Below are positions 33,551 to 44,529 of a stretch of 64,000 nucleotides of DNA, piece after piece. Numbering within the stretch: the stretch's first letter is position 1; each line of letters starts with the position of its first letter. Source of the stretch: Megaustenia siamemsis (taxonomy: Eukaryota > Mollusca > Gastropoda > Stylommatophora > Ariophantidae); contig JAVIAB010000008.1 in NCBI GenBank assembly GCA_032433765.1, positions 46,003,106-46,067,105 of the forward strand, in the 5' to 3' direction. Both the position numbers and the translations under genes were made by a program. Under the pieces are notes generated by a model that worked only from the letters and a program-made list of their open reading frames with translations, ran no database searches and was not told where the DNA came from.

Positions 33551-34051
33551 GGGTCGACGACGTGAGGACCAAGCTAATTACAAGCAGGAGGCGGCGACTG
33601 AGAGGATGGGTCAGTAATGTGGGGAATCAGCAAGTTATAGAAACAAGTTATAGAAACTATCAGTTTGTATACTTTGCTTCATCTGTCGGGAAGGACTCAG
33701 CACCTGAGGGTCTGTCATGAATACGTCGAGATAAATTCTTTTAAAAGTAGCCTGCTCTTTTTTCTTGTTAATCCTCTGGACTCCGGTAGGAGCATAGACC
33801 ACTCACAAGAGATCTCCACCCAAACCAGGTAAGGAGCAGGCATGGACAGCTCTTGGCCAGCCAAGCCTCTTTCATTTCATCGTGTATGGTTCATCTCCAT
33901 CTCCCCAGAAAGTAACCAGTAATCTCATACAAATATATATATATATATATATGATACTGTATTACTAGCAGAAAATCATAAAGATCTACAACAATTACTT
34001 AATTAAATAAACATGACAAGCAAATTAATATAGATATTATTATGAATATCA

Positions 34052-34390
34052 TCATCATCAAGTTCCGGGCCTACTGGCGTAGGTGATCATGTCTCTCCAC
34101 AACTTTCGATCTCAGCAGCTATTTATCATTTCTGTTGTTGACCTTCTGCCAAGCCATTCTCTTAAGCTGTCTGTTATTTTTTTTCTCTTTGCTTCCCTCA
34201 TCTCTTCGTCCCTCAATTTTTCCAGTTGTTACAATATATTCCAGTTGTTCTCTTCTCATTACATGGCCAAAAAATGATGATTGTCTCTTCCTAATATTGG
34301 AAATTAGTTCTCTTTTTGCTTTGACCTCTTTCAGAACTGTTTCATTACTCTTCTTAGCTGTCCATGGTACTCTCAACATTCTTCTGTAAA
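34052..34390 (-). mobile_element. LINE-B 3' end nested in LINE-A
   Basis: Minus strand: RRMLRVPWTAKKSNETVLKE, VKAKRELISNIRKRQSSFFG and HVMRREQLEYIVTTGKIEGR. It begins at the same 5'-truncation point (CAGAAGAATGTTGAG) used by other LINE-B copies and ends in a (CAT)n run on the plus strand. Confidence 0.85.
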
Positions 34391-34603
34391 ACCAAAAAAA
34401 TATCAAAAAGACTAAAACTATGATCATAACAAAGATAATACTCAAAATCTACAAGTGAATATCAAAGTTGAAAGAATAGACTTGAAGACAGTTCAGAGCT
34501 ACAGCTACCTTGGACAAACTATAACCGGTGATGGAAATTGTAAAACTGAAATTAACAAAAGAATAGGAATGGCACAAAGTAATTTTAATGCTATGCAAAA
34601 TAT

Positions 34604-34824
34604 CTATCTATCTATCTATTGACCTTTCGAGCCGTAGCCGGCCCATAGGGCGTAGACCAAGATACACCATCTCTTATCTAAATTTTTATTCCAGCAGTTT
34701 TCAATTCTTTTTAAGATATTTTATCAAATCGCGCCATTTGTCTCTGTTCTGTGCAAGCAGCTCTATCTCATTCAGGGAACCGATTACTGCTGCTTTTGCC
34801 TCTCTCATCAGTGTTCATATACTA
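34604..34824 (-). mobile_element. TCTA-tailed SINE inserted in LINE-A
   Basis: AAAATAT at 34597-34603 and 34825-34831 brackets a block beginning (CTAT)n, CTTTCGAGCCGTAGCCGGCC, CATAGGGCGTAGACCA. The first ~60 bp (3' tail) match SINE-4 at 6304 and 40571, but the remaining body (ATTCCAGCAGTTTTCAATTC, CATTTGTCTCTGTTCTGTGC) is different. After removal the LINE-A sequence is continuous. Confidence 0.8.
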
Positions 34825-35496
34825 AAAATATACTAATATCAAAACAAATAACACCGGGGCTAAAACTAAGAATAGCAACATGTTATATCTTCTCAACATT
34901 CCTGTATGGTGCAGAAACATGGACATTAGACAAGAAAACAGAACAGAAAATTGAAGCCTTTGAAATGTGGATTTATAGAAGAATAGGTAGAATTGGATGG
35001 AAAGAAAAGAAAATAAACGATGAAGTCTTAAAACAACTAACAATGAAAATAGAACTGCCAAACACAATTAAAACGAGACAAATGAGATTTTTGGGGCATG
35101 CTAAAAGACAGCAGCCTACTAAATGTAATCTTGGAATGGAAAATACAAGGTAAAGAGGCAGACCAAGACTAACATGGACGAGTAACATCAAGAGATGGAC
35201 AAGTCAGCCTATGACAACCTGCACAATCAAAGCAAGAGACAGAGCAGAATGGCGCTTCATGGTAGCCAACCTTCGATGTGGAGATGACACTCAATAAGGA
35301 CGCACACACGCTTATGCACATACACACACACACATGCACAATTGCATGCACATACACAAGTTATATATAAAGTATATGTATGTAATTTATTTATTTACAC
35401 ATGATATTACAGCATAAACATTTGAACATAACAAGCAAAAACAAAGCACACAACAGACATGAGCATTAGCATATGCAATGGAAAATGTACACTTAC

Positions 35497-35922
35497 CTCC
35501 TGCTGGTCTGCTCTTTGTAGCTTGGGAGAGTCTCCTGTTTGAGGTGGAGGATACTGCCACATTACCATTCACAACTGTGCTAGCAGTACTCTCTTGTGAC
35601 TCACTGCGAGTCATAAAATCCAAATCTGGTGTTGGTGAGTCTGAGCTTGTGGATTCTGAAAAATGTACTGTGGATTTGGGCTTATCCAGTTTGAGCTGCC
35701 TTGACGGTCTGTCTGATGAAGCATCAGTGTTGCTGTCTTCATTAGCTGTAGACTGATCTGTTGCTTCTTCCCCTTCTGCACGGCTGGCAGCTGCCATTTT
35801 TTCCGCCAAGGCAAGCTGAGTTTCTCTCTCCAAGGCGCGGATATCATCCAGAGTTAATCCGTAGTACTCATCCTGCCAGCACCAAGCTTGTCTGTGAGCT
35901 CGAAGCATTGTTTTCCTCAGAG
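35497..35922 (-). CDS. PITPNM: PITPNM coding exon, end of PITP domain and Ser-rich linker
   Basis: A 426-bp phase 1-1 exon encodes LRKTMLRAHRQAWCWQDEYY, then GLTLDDIRALERETQLALAE, then about 95 residues rich in Ser, Thr, Glu and Asp. RAHRQAWCWQDE closes the PITP domain, and the Glu-rich helix IRALERETQLAL corresponds to the C-terminal helix with the conserved headgroup-contacting Glu (Glu248 of PITP-alpha). The remainder (DQSTANEDSNTDASSD and later SESTSSDSPTP) looks disordered and phosphorylatable, as in the linker before the FFAT motif of Nir proteins. The acceptor is GCTCAG, the donor GTAAGT. The exon ends in G, making Glu with the next exon. Confidence 0.93.
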
Positions 35923-36775
35923 CTGAGCATAACAAATGGAGAAAGAATGTATACAATCAAGAAAGCAAAGGTTCATTTATGTAATAAATAAATAAAGGTT
36001 AATTTGTGAAATCAATAAGTAAAGGATAAGTTATGCTTATCCAGAATTAAAAATAAGAGTTTTGGCTGTTTATCAAAATGTTAATAGACAAATCAGCCAA
36101 ACTAAAATACAAGATTAACAAAGTACATGCTACAGGATTTCACACATTACATAGGCCTGAGGAAGTCAATGAGACCTAAGGCTCACCTCCCTGGAAGAGA
36201 ACCTGTATTGGATACCTGACACACGGAAACAGACAGCAGCCTTCATAACAGAGTCCAGAATCATAGTCTGAAGGAGCTTTGATTGCAGAAGAAGAAATAC
36301 ATGATTCAACTACTGTGCACTCTCATAATACCCATAATATTATATGCCTACAAAACACTGATTCTTAATAAAGAACTGAAATTTAAAAAAAACCATTGAA
36401 GTGAGGCATTACCTGAAACTAAAATATCAACATGAAAACAGTACTTGCATTCCCTATACCATTAAGAGGGTGTATTATGAAAATAATATTTCTGACACGA
36501 TAATAACACAGCAGAAAACAAATTAAATAGCCACAGGTCAATTCAACTAACACATTCTTCTATAATTACTTGTGTCATTAAATAAATAACATATTCAGCT
36601 TTCTTTTAATTGAATAACAAACAACTAAAACATCAGCAAATAAATTGAACAATCACTCGAGGACTTGAGACAACAAATAGATAAAACATCTGCTGCATAT
36701 GGCTTGGGGGTCTATGTTGAAAAAAAAAAATTTGATGCCCAACAACCCTGGCGGCATTGTTACAAAAATCAAAAT
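35923..36775. other. Intron sequence, nothing recognised
   Basis: AT-rich intron between two PITPNM exons; no repeat or coding signature apart from a run of A at 36720-36731. Confidence 0.45.
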
Positions 36776-36779
36776 AAGT

Positions 36780-37130
36780 GGATAAGAACTAGAAACAGTT
36801 GACAAATTTAAATATTTGGGACCAATTACGGTGATAGGGATACACAAAAGGCGGGTACATGATGATCTTTTGATTGTTATGAAGAAGTATAAAAATTAAA
36901 CGGTTTGGTCCAATATCTCAATAGTTTTGCACAACAAAGACCATTCGGCAAGGATTTGCGAAAGGAGGGAGAAGCAGAAGTAGGCCGAGAAAGAGGTGAG
37001 AAGATAAACATACAAAAAATGGACAGGCCTCAACTTAGCAAAGTCCCCAAGAATAACTGAAGATTGGGAGAAAGTTGACGAAATCTGTCAGTTGTAGCAA
37101 AATAATAAACATGATTATGGAATGAAGAGG
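36780..37130 (+). pseudogene. Decayed LINE C-terminal fragment
   Basis: ETVDKFKYLGPITVIG is an RT thumb block (xFKYLGxxIT); further on, KWTGLNLAKSPRITEDWEKV matches the WTGLxFAKSQRxxEDREKW ending of many invertebrate LINEs. Frames are broken. Confidence 0.65.
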
Positions 37131-37284
37131 AAGAAGAAGAAAAAGTTGAAGAAGACACTGAACGTTCTGGAGGGCATGGGCATACCTTCAGATAAGTGCA
37201 GATAATGAGCATTCATTGCACCAAATGTTCAACATATGTAAAGGTGACAGGCTAAAACAAGGCAAATCATAGGTGGGGCCACGC

Positions 37285-37980
37285 GCAAGATGTCATCTAA
37301 CAGGTCTGTAGAATTACAAATATCAACACTGGCAAGGAGTGGATCCTGCTGTCTACATCATTCAGGGGTTTATTCTCATGTTTTGTCACACATGGCAGGA
37401 AATCAGGAAGCCAAATCAAATTGTGGTCGATTCAGAGGTCAACATACTCATCTTGGACAACACAGACGGATCCGTAATAAGACACCAAAGGAGTGCATGG
37501 GCATTTACAGCATGCTCTTGGCAGGCAGAACAATCAAAGAAGACAGCAGTGTGTATGTTATGACCACAAGCAGCATGACTTTGAAGGTGATGGCAGTGAC
37601 CAGACATTCATATTCTTGGAGTCACAAGATTACACCCACGCCTGTAAACTGAGTGATTCGGTGAGCATAATAAAAGAAGTGGCAGCAGATTATATATGCA
37701 GCCAGTGGGTCAAGTTAATCAACTATAAGCATAAGTAGTCGCCCTTGTCTATGTCCCTGGACATATGAAAGGACAGGGAAATGAAAGAGCGGTTAGACTG
37801 GTTAGCTGTCCTGTTGTTGAAGATGATTATCCAATGGATCAGGTGGACGTCATTAATGCCCTCTGAGAAGCGGGAAGGGTACAGGACCGACGACCATGAG
37901 TCTCTTCTTCGGATGTAAGAGGTGGGAGTAAAGTGGGTGCATCCAGAAAAAGAGTCTTAGTGGGCGCATAAGATGACTTA
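37285..37980 (+). mobile_element. LINE-E RNase H and C-terminal fragment
   Basis: Collinear with 53640-54360 of the long copy: GSCCLHHSGVYSHVLSH, TDGSVIRHQRSAWAFTACSW (RNase H DGS motif) and YVMTTSSMTLKVMAVT, continuing with SDSVSIIKEVAADYICSQWV. Frameshifts separate the blocks. It ends at a LINE-C fragment starting near 37985. Confidence 0.83.
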
Positions 37981-37984
37981 CGGA

Positions 37985-38368
37985 CAGTAAACAAACAAAT
38001 GAAAAGATGAGAAGAGGTCATAGAGATGGGATTTCTCAGAAGAATGTTGAAAGTTCCTTAGACAGCTAAAAAGACCAACAAGGAAATTATAAAAAGAGGC
38101 CAACACAAAAAGGGAGATCCTAAGAAACATCAGAAAGAAACAATTAACTTTTTTTGTGCACATCATGAAAAGAGGAAAGTTGGAATACTTGATTACAACT
38201 AGCAAAATACAGTGAAAGAGAGATCGTGGACAACAAAGAAAGAAAATATTGGATAGCTTGGTGTCGTGGCATGGTAAGCGGTCAACAACTGAATTGATAT
38301 GATGCACTGTAGATAGAAGATTGTGAAAGGACATGATCGTCTACGCCGACCGGTATGGCACATGATGA
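37985..38368 (+). mobile_element. LINE-C 3' fragment
   Basis: Plus strand: EMGFLRRMLKVP, then VHIMKRGKLEYLITTSKIQ and LDSLVSWHGKRSTTELI, ending RRL.KDMIVYADRYGT with a TGATGATGATG tail. Stops are present. Confidence 0.8.
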
Positions 38369-38387
38369 TGATGACGATAGAACCTAA

Positions 38388-38595
38388 AGTGTGGTATATA
38401 ATCTAAAGTGCATTTACATTTCAGTTTTCATTATGCCGTGTACATTTATTGATTCTATCTATAGTTTCGGATATTAAGTACAGTGCAAGCATTATTTTAT
38501 GTTGTTTGAATAAACAATCATCGGGAATATTGGAGCAGGCTAATCCTGTTGACGTTATTTATTTGTGAAAACATCGATTCAGTATTCTTACAAAT
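38388..38595 (+). repeat. ~205-bp dispersed repeat, copy 2
   Basis: Matches the complement of 23628-23836. It lies between two LINE-C 3' fragments (37985-38368 and 38597-38790), the second beginning with AATTGGAATACTAGATTACA. Confidence 0.72.
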
Positions 38596-38596
38596 T

Positions 38597-38790
38597 GGAA
38601 ATTGGAATACTAGATTACAACTGGCAAAATAAAAGGAAAGAGAGATCACCGATGACAAAGAGAGAAAATACTAGATAGCTTGGTGTCATGGCATGGAAAA
38701 CAGTCGATTGATATGATTCACGATTTACAGAAGGTTGTGGAAGAACATGATCTCCTACGTCAACCAGTATGGCACATGATGACGATCATA
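38597..38790 (+). mobile_element. LINE-C terminal fragment
   Basis: LEYxITTGKIKGK..DHR, LDSLVSWHGKQS, and IVEEHDLLRQPVWHMM in shifted frames; ends ATGATGACGAT. Confidence 0.7.
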
Positions 38791-39249
38791 ACAAAACAGT
38801 ATAACATTTTTGACAATGCAATAAAACTGCTAAAATAAAAGAGAGAAACACCACTGAGTGGTAACACCACTAGGTGGCAAAGGTGACATTTTTAAGATTG
38901 CTTTTCTTTTCTCAAGGAAAAAAAAAGAACAAGAAAAAAAAAGATCTAAAGTTTCAATCCACAGGGAAAACTACCAGCAAAGTGCAAAGTTTGTTTACGT
39001 CTGCAACAACATGTCAAGAAAATTAGCAGAGATTTTAATCTCCTATGTGATAAAAATAAAATCTAAATTGTGATAAAATGAGAGACCAAAATGTCTCATT
39101 AAAAGATATCTTTTAAAAACAAACTATTTTATCATTTCATCATTAAAACATCATGCATAACTGGATTTCAAGTAATAATGAATATAGAAGAATAAAATCA
39201 TATGTGTGTGTGTTTGTGTGTCATTGAAAATGAGAATGGTTATGAAAGT

Positions 39250-39955
39250 GAAGTTTATTTCACTGAAAGTGAGAGCAAGAGAAGGAAAGAGAATGTTTAA
39301 CAGAATGGGGTATAGGGGACAAAAATTATTGCTTCAAGGCAAAAGTGAGAAAAACAGTTGGGAAAAAATTGTTTCATAGAAAATGAGAGAGAATTAAAAT
39401 ACTGTTTCACATAAATTAAGGAGAAAAGAAAATAAAAGATAATTTTGCAGAAAATTAGAGAGAAGGGGAGGGGGGGAGAGATTGTCCACAGAAAATTAGA
39501 AAGAGAAAAGGGAAAGATTGTTTTGCAAAAAATTAGAGAGAGAATGGGGGAAAGATTGCTTCACAAAAAAATTAAAGAGATAAGGGGAGAATGGTTGTTT
39601 CACGGAAAATTAGAGAGAGAAAGGAAAAGATTGTTTTGCAGAAAATTAAAGAAAGGGGTGGAAAAGAGGGGGGGGGGAATTGTTTCACAGATAGAGAGAG
39701 AAGGGACAGATTGTTTTGCTGTTCTGCAGTAAATTGGAAAGAAAGAAAAAGAGATTTTTTTGCAGAAAATTAGAGAGAAAAGGGAAAAGATTGTTTCACA
39801 CAAAATTAAAAGAAGGAAAAAGATTGTTTCACCAAAAAAAATTAGAGAAATGGGGGGGGAGTAGAGATTGTTTCCCAGAAAATGAGAAAAAGAAGAACAA
39901 GATTTTTTCACAGAAAATTTGAGAATGAGGGGAACAGATTGTATCGCAGAGAATT
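39250..39955. repeat. Purine-rich degenerate ~36-bp repeat
   Basis: Units like TTGTTTCACAGAAAATTAGA then GAGAAAGGGAAAGA recur with length changes over 700 bp. The plus strand is strongly purine-biased. Open frames (KIREKGRGGEIVHRKLERE) arise from the repeat. Confidence 0.8.
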
Positions 39956-40016
39956 CACCAACACCATGAATGAATCTCAAAGTTTCATTCTATATATTCT
40001 CAGGGCCAAAACTCAC

Positions 40017-40265
40017 CAATATCGTGAATGAATCTCTCAATCTTATTCTGCATGCCCCAGTACTTGAACTCCACGCGGCACAACTTATAGGCTGTCATCA
40101 TCTCCTTCCCATCAGCTTGTCTGTTCTGTAATGATTGAGCATATTCCTTTCTCCACTCCTCTGACAATGGACCACGTCCTGTCTTCTTTGATTTGTACAA
40201 TCTGGGGTCCTCTTCTTTCTTATAGTCCCCTCCAGTTAAACTGTCTTTAACAATGTCTATATAAT
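40017..40265 (-). CDS. PITPNM: PITPNM coding exon, PITP domain part 3
   Basis: A 249-bp phase 1-1 exon encodes YIDIVKDSLTGGDYKKEEDP, RLYKSKKTGRGPLSEEW and, near the end, MTAYKLCRVEFKYWGMQNK followed by IERFIHDI. The EEDPxLYKSxKTGRGPL block and the YKLCxVEFxYWGMQxKIE block are class II PITP signatures. YW replaces the WW membrane-insertion pair of class I PITPs, as usual for this class. The acceptor is ATTCAG, the donor GTGAGT. A SINE-4 copy inserted only 50 bp upstream of the acceptor (plus-strand 40316-40571). The junction codon to the next exon is G|CT, Ala, where relatives have Gly (HDxGLR). Confidence 0.93.
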
Positions 40266-40315
40266 CTGAATTATAGAGAAACAAGACATTTAATTGCATA
40301 TAATTAAACTACATA

Positions 40316-40571
40316 GTAAAGAATAAAGGGAGGTAAAGAATAGTGATACTGTGACCTTCCAGGCATGTCGTAAGAGGCGACTAAGGAGGTTGATCGATGG
40401 CTTGACAATCTGTCATTGTAAAAAGTATTGTTATGGAAACAGCGTCATATATTTTAGAGCAGCGATCTCTGCAATATGTGCCATTTTGGCACGGAAGGTT
40501 TCTGTTTTTGAGAATGTGGTTCTGCCCTATGTGCAGTCTTCGGCTCGAAAGGACAATAGATAGATAGATAG
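40316..40571 (+). mobile_element. SINE-4 with 14-bp target duplication next to a PITPNM acceptor
   Basis: AATTAAACTACATA at 40302-40315 and 40572-40585 flanks the element, which starts GTAAAGAATAAAGGGAGG and ends in (GATA)n. Blocks TGTGACCTTCCAGGCATGTC and TTGATCGATGGCTTGACAAT are shared with 6304-6577. It lies antisense in the intron, its near end 50 bp upstream of the 3' splice site of the exon at 40017-40265. Confidence 0.92.
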
Positions 40572-40639
40572 AATTAAACTACATACACATAGGATACTTG
40601 CTACATATATCTACCTCATACCTATCTCTATCTATATCA

Positions 40640-41012
40640 TCATCATCATCATCATCATCAAGTACCGGGCCTGCTGGCATAGGTGATCATGTGTCTCCAC
40701 AACCTTTGATCTCGACAGTTATTTATCATTTCTGTTTGTTGACCTTCTGCCAAGCCATTCTCTTAAGCTGTCTGGTATATATTTTCTCTTTGCTTTCCTC
40801 TATCTCTTCGTCCCTCAATTTTTCCAGTTGTTACAATATATTCCAGTTGTTCTCTTCTCATTACATGGCCAAAAAATGATGATTGTTTCTTCCTAATATT
40901 GGAAATTAGCTCTCTTTTTGCTTTGACCTCTTTCAGAACATCTTCATTACTCTTCTTAGCTGTCCATGGTATTCTCAACATTCTTCTGTAAAACCACATT
41001 TCTACAGACTCC
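40640..41012 (-). mobile_element. LINE-B 3' end
   Basis: Minus strand: EMWFYRRMLRIPWTAKKSNE, DVLKEVKAKRELISNIRKKQ and SSFFGHVMRREQLEYIVTTG, with a (CAT)n run at 40637-40660 on the plus strand as its 3' tail. Confidence 0.87.
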
Positions 41013-41699
41013 AGTGATTTGGCGATTCATGATTGTACAAAGAAGTTACGACGGTGGTTTTCTGTTGCCTTCCGTCGGTTTGTTTACGGTTGGCTCCGCT
41101 AGCCTTTTACTAAAAAATCTCACCCACAAGGCAGTTCTAACTATATATGTGTATATATTTGTCTGCATGTATAAATGCAGGTAGGTACACATGTGTTTCG
41201 TACACATCTTTTTTAGCATACACACCAATAGTTGCAGATATACACAGATTTATATGTTCACTTTTTCCACGTGGATTACTTATTGGGAATCAACTCATAG
41301 AAACGTTTCCAGTAACAGTAAAGGCTGGGATCTTGTACCAACCACCACATATTTTTAGAACCCTTCCCTTCTTACTGTTTTTCACACCTTGGTACCACCC
41401 TGTTGACCGGACATATTTATTTCAATCTAGTTGCCTGACCATGCTCTGTGGCTGACCATGATCTGGAGCTCAGGGAAGTGATTTATTTTCCTTTTTAGAG
41501 AGTTTAGCTTAATATTGCCTTGTAGTTAGATTTCTGTGAATATCCTTAGATATTTTTGTGCTGTGGATTGTTATTCCAGCTGAAGGTCTTTTGGCTAGAA
41601 CCTCGTTATACTTTTGTTTTTCTCACTTACGTAAAGCTGTTACAATACAACTTTTTCCTATTTTTAAAATTTTCATAATCATACAACACTTTAGCAAGA

Positions 41700-41905
41700 A
41701 ACATCAAACATCATTCTATAGAGGAATTTAAAATACTATGGCCATGTCAAAAGACCCATTGTGCTGGAAATAACAATAAAGAAATGCATGGTTCCTGGAC
41801 GACACATGAAAGGCAGAGAAAGAAGAAGGTGGCTTCAAGACATCATAGAGACCTTGAACATGACAAAGTTCTGCAAAAGACAAGCAACTTGATGATGATA
41901 TTGAC
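41700..41905 (+). pseudogene. LINE C-terminal fragment, unassigned family
   Basis: LKYYGHVKRPIVLEITIKKC then MVPGRHMKGRERRRWLQDII and ETLNMTKFCKRQAT, ended by TGATGATGATATTGA. Typical C-terminus and tail, but not LINE-A, B, C or D. Confidence 0.7.
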
Positions 41906-42309
41906 AGGAGCCAGCTTTAATGGCATCTTTGATGACCAATCAGGTCTCTGACCCCACGTAACATTACATAACCCCATTGATGTTCTGCTATTAATTAACG
42001 TTTTATATTTTAAACTGTTATTTGTATGTATATGTTGAAATTAGTTTCTCTGACATGGTTCCCCCTTGTAGCGGTGAGGAGCCTGCTGTGTGCTCCATAA
42101 TCTTTGGTGTTATACCAGTGGTAGCAATGCTACCAGGGGGTTATCCAAACTGGATATGTCAAAAGATCAGGATCTGAGGCATTGCTAGAGACTTCAGCCC
42201 CAGGTGACAAAGTCGGTTTTCGCACCACCCCTCTGCGCCCCCTCCTTAAATAAGGATGGATTAAAATAAATATACAGTCATATATACTCCATATATGGCC
42301 TTTGGCATC

Positions 42310-42480
42310 TTTAAAGAGATATTAGTGTCTTATCCTTGATGCTGTTTCATGGAGCAGCTTCTCTCATGACTGAATCTGCCAATATTGGATTGACAGATCT
42401 GACTGCAGAATGAACAAGATGAAAATGTGGTGCTTGGCCTCATCTCCTTCATCCTGCACTATTTTTGTCTTCTGAATTTG
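42310..42480 (-). pseudogene. LINE-F terminal zinc-knuckle remnant
   Basis: GTGTCTTATCCTTGATGCTG and CTTCTCTCATGACTGAATCT, CCAATATTGGATTGACAGAT parallel 56590-56680, encoding the C..C..IG..SHER-C end on the minus strand. Confidence 0.6.
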
Positions 42481-42699
42481 ATATCAACCCATGAGCTATG
42501 ATCTTATGCTAGACTCCAATTTTCTTTCGCTGATAGAGAATTCACTCAAGGAAGCACTGCAAGCATTCTTACATCTCAATACTGGTCTCCCCTTTGGTCT
42601 CTTTCAGTCCATCAGTTCACCATACAGTCAATTCTAATTAATATATTAGAAAAATGAACATAGTGAAACAAAAGTTAAGCGGGAGGGGAGCCGGCAAAT

Positions 42700-43960
42700 A
42701 AAAAAAGGTTGCCTCAACCCCCGTGGCATCAATGTATCCCTGTCCCTCTGAAGACCCTTCTTCCTCTGACCCCTTCTCCCACCCCTGTACTCTTCTTCCT
42801 ATTTCACCTCTTTGTTCGTCTGCTCCCAGTCTATCCCTTCTCCCCATATCCACTTTCAGTAATACCTCATCTCGCCTTCTTCATCCAAAACCCCACCTCT
42901 CTGCGGAATACCTGTATGCCGATCTCCTCCGTTTCACTATATTACCTCTCCTCCTCTGGTGTATACTTACTACTCCCCTTAATATATACACTCCTAGTAT
43001 TCTCTATTCTCTTGTGTCACCACTTTTCTACCCTCACTATTCCAGTACCCCCTCCCCCCCTTTACCCGGGTGTCTACTCTTAGTCATCTTCTAGGACTCA
43101 CTTGTCTGCTCATCAACCATTCTGACACCACCTCTCTTTGTATCCCCCTACTTCTCTACCTCTCTATGCCCTACTTCCTGCGTACCATCCCTCTATTACC
43201 CCACTTCTTTCTGACTCCCTCTCTACCTATTCACTCCTGACCCACCGCCTCTCCTCCTATCCACTTTCCATATACCTGACTCTTACCCTTCTTATTCTTC
43301 CTCTCTATTTCTCTTCCTCTAGTTATTATTTCCTCCCTCTCCCTACTTCTCTATTCATCCATTTTTAGCCCACCCATAGACTATCTCTCTTGCTCATCTC
43401 CCAGTTTACTTCCTTGTTTTTTGTTCCACCCCTTCTTCGATTCCTCTGGTTGGATTACCACCCTGTATGGTCCTAGTAGTTTTATGAGGCCAATTATCTT
43501 CTCCTTCTTCCGCTCTGTGTCTGCCTTACCTGAGCTATTGTTTTGGTTTCTATTTATTCTGACCTGTTTTTTCACATTAGTTTGGCTGACCCGCCATTTC
43601 TTCTCTCCCCCCCCCCCCCTCCCCTCTAAGTTGTTTTCCCACGATCTCTTCCTCACGTTCTTCCGTCACGTGATGCTCTCCGGGCAGTGTCATGCATATA
43701 GTCATTCACTCGAATTCCTTCACGGCGGACAGACAAGTTGTTTGAGCTAAGTGATTTTCATATACGTTTAACGATACATTATTCACTTTTTACTATTGAC
43801 ATCTCTAGCTCTTCCTTATTTTTCTAATCTTTCTATTTTACACATTTCGACACTCATCCTACCTCCTCTCATGTAGCGTTCTTTCTTATTTCAACATCTT
43901 ACTTTCTTCTTTTGTGTCCACCTCTCCATTCACCTGATCATCTAACATGTAGTTATTGAT
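42700..43960. repeat. Pyrimidine-rich tract
   Basis: About 1.2 kb with strong C/T bias on the plus strand (CCCTCCCC, CTCTTCCTCTAG, a C run at 43605-43618), without a clean period. Long Pro/Leu/Ser frames here are compositional. It leads directly into the hairpin-bearing Penelope-like end at 43999, so it may be that element's untranslated region. Confidence 0.6.
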
Positions 43961-44100
43961 AATTGTGCTTCATCGTTTGTTGTCGTTGTCCTTGTATTCT
44001 GAAGAAGGCCACGGGCCGAAACGTGAGTATTGTGTTGTGTTTCTTCCTTGTAAAGCTGTCACCATACCTTGGAGTGTTTAACACTCCCCACCACTGGCTA
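43960..44100 (+). other. Hammerhead-like hairpin in a Penelope-like 3' end
   Basis: CTGAAGA (43999-44005), stem GGCC-ACG-GGCC (44007-44017) and GAAAC (44018-44022) match the hammerhead core CUGANGA..stem II..GAAAC. Downstream AAGCTGTCACCATACC is shared with 57540-57575 and, more loosely, 56000-56030 and 58930-58955. A complete ribozyme (stems I and III with a cleavage site) was not established. Confidence 0.5.
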
Positions 44101-44529
44101 CAAACAAGAGTTAAACCAAGTTTGTATACAAGCAATGTACTTTCAGTGTGTTTGCTTCTGAATTTTTTAGAACAAATAGAAAACATCAGGAAGTGATCAC
44201 CATCTTACATCTTTCTATTGCTGTCAGACATATCACAGGGCTCATGGCGTACCTTCCAAAAGTTCTTATTCTGGAAGAGCTACTTTCTCTTTTTAAGAGA
44301 GTCAATGCCTGAAATCTTTGCCTCGTTTGTCAGTGTTCTTAGTGTCTCATGAGATTTCCTGTTGCTTTCCATCCGAGGGCTTGTTTACTATTTCTCTAGT
44401 TATTTTTACTCATCAAATGGCCAACAAATAACATGGCCAACATATGCCAACATTTTTCATTCTGATTGTAGATAAGTGGTTGCTGCATTTTCGTTTCTCT
44501 CATATCAGCACTAGTCTTCAATTACTTCC

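Larger units (their letters stand above)
33945..35300 (+). mobile_element. LINE-A copy with a nested LINE-B and a nested SINE
   Basis: LINE-A blocks appear in order: DTVLLAENHKDLQQLL (33951-34000), KKTKTMII (34400-34430), then TITGDGNCKTEINKRIGMAQ to 34603, LYGAETWTLDKKTEQKIEAF and EMWIYRRIGRIGWKEKKIND (34900-35030), ending DRAEWRFMVANLRCGDDTQ. Interruptions are a minus-strand LINE-B (34052-34390) and a SINE (34604-34824). The first and last pieces carry stops. Confidence 0.85.

Noticed and set aside
42709..43368. Pro/Ser/Leu-rich frames on the plus strand
   Set aside because: Compositional consequence of a pyrimidine-rich tract; several frames are open at once.
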